64,000 bases of DNA from Isoetes taiwanensis (Eukaryota > Streptophyta > Lycopodiopsida > Isoetales > Isoetaceae), in assembly GCA_021234155.1 (NCBI GenBank), contig JAJEKV010000066.1:4678537-4742536 (forward strand). Direction: 5' to 3'. Below the pieces are notes generated by a model, which did not search any database, had not been told where the DNA came from, and saw only the letters and a program-made list of their open reading frames with translations. Below are positions 57,983-64,000 of the stretch, piece by piece. The translations under genes and the position numbers were made by a program. The stretch's first letter is position 1. Every line of letters begins with the position of its first letter.

Positions 57983-58060
57983 ATGGCTCTGAATTCTGGT
58001 ACTCATCTCATTCCTGGTACTCATCTCATTCCAATAAGCTTGAACATTTTGTGCGAATAG
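57983..58060 (+). CDS. Very short ATG frame with an internal repeat, doubtful
   Basis: A 25-codon frame beginning MALNSGTHLIPGTHLIP, in which GTHLIP is duplicated by a tandem 16-18-bp repeat. It is preceded by C/T-rich DNA. About 165 bp downstream another frame gives DEALPHKHPVGITVGESVG (about 58224-58280). These could be exons of one unidentified gene, but there is no firm splice evidence. Confidence 0.15.
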   Translation: MALNSGTHLIPGTHLIPISLNILCE

Positions 58061-58383
58061 CAATTTTACTGCAGTAATCGAAGATGAATGTTTTCATATT
58101 AACTTCAAATCGGAAAAGGAAAGTAGGATTATGCAAGATCGACTCCATCGATCCATTTGTGCCCGTCATGGAATTCGGCTCGGGGGATAAGTATGTCAGG
58201 GATTCGGTTAAGCTGCTGCGCTATGGATGAAGCTTTACCTCATAAACACCCGGTGGGGATCACGGTTGGAGAAAGTGTTGGAACATTTGTTGCATGTAGA
58301 AACCGCTTAAAAAGGTATTTAACATGTATTACATTGTAGAAATATAGAAGTAGACAAAATTTGTTGTATTCATTGGAAAAAGT

Positions 58384-60250
58384 TTACAATTGTATATAAT
58401 CTGGATAAACCGGACAAAATCGGGCCTCTTGTTTCAAGCCCGGATCTCTTGAGTAAGCTGGGCTATCCCGATCACCTTCCATTTCCATTGGGGCATAGTG
58501 AATTCTTGGTAAAACCCAGCCAAAACACCGGGCTCTAGCTCCACCACCCCTTTGCTCCACCTCCACCTCGCTCCTTCTCCTGCTCCATTGGTTGAACCTC
58601 CAATGCATCATTATGGCGCTGGTAGTGGTTCCATTGGTTGAGCCATCTCCATTTGCATCATTATACGCTTTGTGGTAGTGGTTCGTGTTGGGCATCCAGG
58701 GCATAGAAGCTAACCACTAAGCCTTGACTCCTCATTTTGAATCTTTCGGTGGCGGGATCTGCGAGATTCCTCTCGATCAATGCATGTCTTGCATTCTCGA
58801 AGTGATTAGATAAGAGTGACCCGACCTCCGTGCGATTGCAAAGGGCCAAAGGCTGGCGAATCTATCATTGCCCTACCTCTCTTTTGCCATCATCATTACT
58901 TGATCCAAGTACTCCGGGGTTGCAAGGCGGGTGCTCAGTACGATTTGGTGCTCATTGCTGGTTCTAGCAATTTGGAATTGGGCCAGCTGAAGGCTGGGGT
59001 ACGTGTGATTCTTTGGCCCAAATGTAATTCCAATGTCTTAAGTCCTAGCAGGGTGATTAATGTAACTTGGCATCTATCAATAGGAAGTGGCGAATTATCG
59101 ATTTCCGCTGGCGTGTTATATTTTTATTATAAACTTAGAAACTAAAAGACCGCCGGCGTGTTTAAGCGTAAAAGTTGAAAGTAGGGATACAATTGTTTGC
59201 CTTTCGGCCAGTATTAAAGGGCTATATAGGAGGAAAAACTATACTGCATTGTGCAGAGAGGAGAAAAAAGCACATGCAGGATGAAGATAGAGTAGATGGA
59301 ATAAAGGCGGGCGAATTGTTGCGTAAAAATAATTGCACGGCCTTCCTCTATCTACTCTGTCTGAGATTTCCCTCTCCTCTGCGCAGCAATATTAATTGAA
59401 TTGAAGGCTAAGGTTAGCATAAAACACGGCAGCGTGTTCAAATATTATCTTTTCCGGATTTTTCTAATGCTTTGTACTACACTTATTCATAATAGAAACT
59501 TGCATGCAATAGCATGATTAATTGAAAGAGAAACCGAAAATTTTCCGAAACAAAAGCCGGATGAAGTTTATAAAAAACTATTACGGTTTTCATAAACATC
59601 ATCACACTTCCCTTTGTACGGGCAAATGCAAAGCTTGTCTTCTTGGATTAAACCCGCCATTGAATGCAACTTAAAATAAATGAAAACTAACCTTGAGTTA
59701 GGAACGGAAGGATTGACAGGAGGACTATCTTGTGGTTTTTAATTAGAGGCTTTTTCGATTCGCGGACCTTAGTCCTCTGCTTTTGGTTTTAATTACGAGT
59801 CTCAGATGTCCTCTATAGCTCACGGATGCTCTGAACAAAAGTGAGGTCTTTTAGTAAGTTAAATTGCGGAAACCAAACATCTAACATTCTTTGAATATAA
59901 ATCTGCTCACCAAGATTTCGGAGGGGCGGATCAAACTTCTGACGAGAAAGCATAACCGGCAAATCATTATGAAGGAAGGAAGAAAATGTAGGAACTTTGA
60001 GGCGTAAAAATAGATTTATATAGGCATAATTAGAAATAAGTTAAGCGTGAATAATTGATTGCTTGAATTAACCGTCGGCGTCACGGTCTTCCATGGAGAC
60101 ATGACATGTATATATGGTATATATGGAGAATATTGCATTTCATGCAATAAATTCTCCACGACATTTTATTCCATTTATTGCATTCAAAAATAGAATTTAG
60201 AAATTTTTATATAGGCTAAATTAAAAATGATTTTAAAGGCAAAATTATCA
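58384..60250. other. Mixed low-information region, no gene recognised
   Basis: A roughly 48-bp direct repeat (CCATTGGTTGA...TGCATCATTAT...GGTAGTGGTT) lies at 58585-58630 and 58631-58681. Two open stretches (58384-58704 minus, 58816-59145 plus) carry no recognisable motif. The word GCTGGCGTG recurs at 59107 and 59153, as in the array at 55480-55870. Confidence 0.5.
59999..60090. repeat. Dispersed repeat, copy 1
   Basis: From AGGCGTAAAAATAGATTTAT through TTAAGCGTGAATAATTGATT to AACCGTCGGCGTCACG. A related copy is at 61191-61275, and a short partial one (TTTATATAGGCTAAATTA) near 60206. Confidence 0.6.
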
Positions 60251-60790
60251 AGGCTAAAAAATGACTTGTAAGGTTGGGGGAATTGTTTTGGAATTAGGTA
60301 TAGGAAAATTTCCTATAGTTCTTGTGATGAATCGAGATTTCTCATGTGTTTTGATTTATAGTGTTCGAGACTTTGTTGAGACAAAATTCCGGATACAAAA
60401 TTTTAAAGCGTGGCAAACGAGGAGACAAAATAATTGGAGAAAACAGTTGGATTTAATTCAAATAATTTTTATGTCTGAAAAAAGCGTTTGAAGAACAACT
60501 GTTTGAAAAAATTTTATAAAGCTGTTTGATTTCATTCATAAAAAGTTATATTCCGATGGAGTAAGCCGAAGGCTTGTGGCGAGGTGCCGAAGGCTTTTCA
60601 CAAAATTACAAAGAAAAAATATGCCGGGCGTGTGCAAACAAACCAAAAACAAAGGGGCGCCCGGGATCGCATCATTGATCTTCCGCGTCACGGAACAAAA
60701 GAAGAAAGGTGTTAGAAAAGAAAGAAAGGTGAAAAAAAAAGGAGACATACAAGGCTTTGGCTCATCTCACCGACCATTCTAAAAACTGGT
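60251..60790. other. AT-rich stretch with doubtful open frames
   Basis: A 76-codon plus-strand stretch (60261-60491) and a basic 68-codon one (60576-60782) are open but match nothing I know. GCCGAAGGCTT occurs twice at 60567-60600. Confidence 0.35.
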
Positions 60791-60794
60791 GAAT

Positions 60795-60995
60795 TGTGGA
60801 GCCTTCCTCCTCATCCTCTTCCTCAGCCTCCTCCTCCTCTTCCTCCTCCTCCTCTTGAGATTTCATTCTGTTTTGGGGTCAAGCCAACCACAGTAGGGGT
60901 CATGTGCTCTTGGGAGGACATCTCCTCCCTCTTCCTCCAACTCCTCCTCTTCCTCCTCTTTCCGGAGGAATGAGGAGCTCAACTCCTCCCCTCTT
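60795..60995. repeat. CT-rich low-complexity tract
   Basis: Runs of CCTCCTCCTCTT-type sequence at 60803-60856 and 60924-60995. The minus strand would read poly-Glu (GAGGAGGAA), so it may be a remnant acidic coding stretch. No frame continues beyond it. Confidence 0.6.
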
Positions 60996-61190
60996 CCATA
61001 TCAAAATCAAGAAATCATCCGAATGGGGATCGAGATGAGGAGAAATTGGAAAAATCAATGGGGGGATTGGCCGAGGTTCTTCAACCCGATGTCTCTTTGA
61101 GGAGACCTCGGGTTCTTCATGAAGAAGGTCGGTGAGAATTTGAGGCGCTTCATGGCTGAGAAAAAAAAAATTGGGACGGGAATGGAGGTC

Positions 61191-61275
61191 TTGAGGCGTG
61201 AACGATTTATATAGGGTTAATTAGAAATTAAGCGTGAATAATTTATTGCCTCAAATAACCGCCCGGTACGTCTGA
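61191..61275. repeat. Dispersed repeat, copy 2
   Basis: AGGCGTGAACGATTTATATA...AATTAAGCGTGAATAATTTA...AACCGCCCGGTACG, matching 59999-60090. The two copies are 1.19 kb apart in the same orientation. Confidence 0.6.
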
Positions 61276-61503
61276 AATTCCATTGACTATATCATCTAGG
61301 GTATATTATTATGGATAATAAATTCTCGTCTATTAGTTATATCTTTTTAAGTAATCATATATCCAAATTTTTCGATAATTAAAATTTGGATATATTTATA
61401 TAATCATCATTTCCTTATTGTTGCCAAACGAAAATTCTTGTTTTAAATGATTTAGTTTAAGCCCATTGTTATTATTATATTAAACCTATTTCCAAGGAAT
61501 TTC

Positions 61504-63900
61504 TTGCTTTTAAAAAATTTGATTTACCTCTACATATTCCATAAATGTCGCATTACTTTTTTATCTTATGGTGTAATAATGTTTTTCTACTCATTGACTA
61601 AAAAGGGTGCAATTTACCTAGGTCAATGGTGCCTCTCAACTCAAGATGGTATGCAACATATTGAAAAAAGCAATATCAATGAAAAACCAACTCTAGCAAG
61701 AATGTTGAAGAAAAACAATTAGTCCTCTATAGTAGGGTAAAATGGAGGAACAAAGAAGGTGAGAATCATGCACAAGTGCAACAACAAAATAGTAAGTAGA
61801 AGTCATTGTGCTAGCGGATCACCGGTCAAGAAATTAATGATGAAAAGGCTAGGGGAAGACAATATTGGTATTGCAATTTCGATGTTGGAAGACAAGCCTG
61901 GAAAGGTAAAGGTTTGGGTGACAAGGAATGTTTTGGTTGTGCCAAGCAATTGGAGGTTCCTTGCATCATGGCATAGCCTATAAGTAGTGTTCAATTTGTG
62001 GAGGATTATATTTTTTCGAGCACGAGGTTGTTGGGGACAATGATTGTCTTGATATTGATCCATTGGCGGTTGGAACTCTAAACCTAGGCAAAAGGGGAGA
62101 AGTATCGGTTTGAGACATTATCCACAAAAGAGCCAAGTTGATTAGTGACACCAAGCGTTGAGACAATGGTGAAGGTTAGGGGCTCAGATTGTTGTTGGAG
62201 TGATTATATGCAATTCTTCACAATAGAACAATTGGTGGAAGCAAGAGCCACTTTTCAAAAGTACGGTGTTGATGAGGGAGGACCTACATGTACACAATCT
62301 TGACATGCACTTCAAGATGAAAAGAAAGAAAGCATGAAAAAAATACCCTTTGCTAGGCAAATGGATGTGTGCAAAAGCATGGCGAGTATCCATGCAATTC
62401 CAACTTCTTCATGGCATATTGGCAAAAAAAAAAGAGGGAGCAGGGATTGCTTTACATGGAAATAATGGTTTGTTGAGACCACTTGTGACTAGGACCTTGG
62501 CTGCCGGGGAGATATTTGAAAAATATATTGATTTCAACGTAGAGTCTATACACACAAGCTGAAGGGATGAAAAGGGAAAGTTGTTGAAAAGGTTGCCATC
62601 ACATTGTACTCAAAAAGTATTATTTTGGGAAGAGTGAATTCCCTACTTGAAGTTGGGAATTCTTCCAATATCCTAGCTTTAGTAGGTTATGGAAGAAGCA
62701 TTTCAATCATGTCACCATAGCAACTTCAAACAACTTTGCAAAGTGCAATTTATGTGCTAAAGTTGAAGGAGACTCTTGATAATTTGTGCAACCCTAGTCA
62801 AAAGGGCTAGGATAAAGGGAGCATATGAAGGACCATATGGCCCGACCAACTATCATGTAGATCATGTTATTGGATATGGAGGACTTTATACGCATTGGAA
62901 CCCAATAACTATTTATGTATTATACATGACAAGATGGACCCGGCAAAGACTTGTCTTCCATAATTCAAGTACATACAAAGTCATGTGGAAGATCATACCC
63001 TTCTGGGGTCTCAATAGTAGAACCTTGCCCAATCTTGCATGGGCCGGAATCAAACCTACTATGGCCATTTTAGTTTGGAGTTGTGGGTGATAGTCAGTTT
63101 TCATGTTGGGGGCATGGGGTGTTTGAGAAACTATGAAATGGATACAATGTCACCTCGGGACCTTCTACGGCTACCAGGGGCACTACATAGACATTGTTAG
63201 ATGAAACCCTAACAATATTGAAAAGGTTCAACAGGCAAGGTTTAGGAAGCATGGGTCTAATGAACATGTTGGAGCTTCAACTTCGCGTGCTAAACCTCAA
63301 GATCTACTAAAAAGGTTTCTCTTGCAACTTGATAATTGTCTTGGCCAAAATAAAAACGGTGGATATTTTCTTTCTATCTACTTATTTGTGGGGATATTTG
63401 AAAAAGTTAATTTAGGGTTTCTTATGCAGGGGCATACCCATGAGGATGTGGATGCATTATTTGGCAAATATGGTGTATATCAGCGTAAGCGGTGACCAAC
63501 TTTCCTAGGCTAATGGAAATCTTGCATGAATGCACTACTCAAACCCTATAACTTTCTCTCATAGAAGAAGTGCCGATTGGAAGACTTTGTGGATGGTTAT
63601 ACATTGGATCTTGAAGGTCATTCAAGGCCCTGGGTTCACTTTTTGGGTGAGAGATGGGTTCCAATCTTTCAATGGGAAGATGAGACCTTGAGAGGATGAG
63701 TGGAAGGAGGGAGGAAATATGGCGTGTAGAGATGAGAATGGCAAACCTATGATACCTCTAGGTCAACCAAAAGCTTTAAAACCCTCTTGAAGAAATTGAA
63801 GCAATTGGGATTGACTAAGGAAGGAATCCAAGACTATATATAAAGCATTGGTAAACCAATCAGGATGACACCAAGTGCCTTGGTGAAACTGCTGGGAAAA
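61504..63900 (+). pseudogene. Second transposase-like gene (DUF7869-type motifs), frame-broken
   Basis: Plus-strand frames carry, in family order, FARQMDVCKSMASIHAIPTS (about 62352-62410), DKMDPAKTCLP (62928-62960), QLDNCLGQNKNGGYFLS (63325-63375) and QGHTHEDVDALFGKYG (63427-63475). DWKT...DGYTLDLEGHSRPWVHF and GERWVPIFQWEDE follow (63575-63690). The three conserved acidic motifs (DKMD, QLDN, GHTHEDVD) are those of transposase-like proteins widespread in plants and animals. At least six frame changes lie between them. The gene runs close to the window end. No terminal repeats were found, and the 5' limit is uncertain. Confidence 0.65.
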
Positions 63901-64000
63901 AAGGTGATTAACTTTTGTTGGGGGAGATAGACACATCCTCCCGGATGAATTGAAAGAAGGGGTGGTTGCCTAAAACTAGGTGGAAGACCTTAGCAGTCTT

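Noticed and set aside
60795-60995. Poly-Glu coding exon on the minus strand
   Set aside because: No frame continues outside the CT-rich tract and no splice signals frame it.

Overview
The window looks like nuclear DNA of a land plant with a large, repeat-rich genome. It has GT-AG introns, a tRNA-Met-type primed LTR retrotransposon, a hAT element with an 8-bp target duplication, and decayed genes of plant families. The fragments best recognised by memory are a large GTPase/VWA protein, an FCP1-like phosphatase and two transposase-like genes with DUF7869-type motifs. I associate this mix with seed-free plants (fern, lycophyte or bryophyte), but that is inference without a database search. Nearly every gene is broken by frameshifts, so decay and poor consensus sequence cannot be separated here.

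Region 1 (1-28434) is a tandem array of about 9.57-kb units. Each unit is one LTR of about 1.56 kb plus an internal region of about 8.0 kb, all reading on the minus strand. The LTRs end in TGTGACG.../...CGCCACA-type inverted termini. A primer binding site lies left of each LTR and a polypurine tract right of it (plus coordinates), and neighbouring internal regions share one LTR. I found no reverse transcriptase, integrase or protease motif in the internal regions. The leader next to each primer binding site carries five copies of a nested palindrome on a roughly 210-bp spacing.

Region 2 (28435-38340) is a decayed transposase-like gene on the minus strand, heavily rearranged. A 1.1-kb hAT-type element (29283-30390) is inserted in it with target duplication GCTGGGAG. 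A 2.5-kb part of the gene, including a GT/CA-rich low-complexity array, is present twice (30598-33120 and 35511-38008). Between the two copies sit an LTR and a deleted internal fragment of the region 1 retrotransposon.

Region 3 (38341-47400) holds an AACCAC-rich repeat and a tandemly duplicated promoter-like segment. After these comes a plus-strand gene of about 7 kb (40245-47274). It has a P-loop GTPase domain resembling the very large inducible GTPases, then a Cys/His-rich region, then a C-terminal VWA domain with an intact MIDAS motif. Frame breaks occur throughout, including inside the P-loop.

Region 4 (47400-64000) is mostly AT-rich intergenic DNA with decayed genes. It contains an FCP1/NIF-like phosphatase on the minus strand (about 49339-49950), two unidentified minus-strand coding remnants (54.6-57 kb), an inverted array of GGCGTG/AAATCAA modules (55480-55870), and several small duplications. 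A second transposase-like pseudogene lies on the plus strand at 61.5-63.9 kb.
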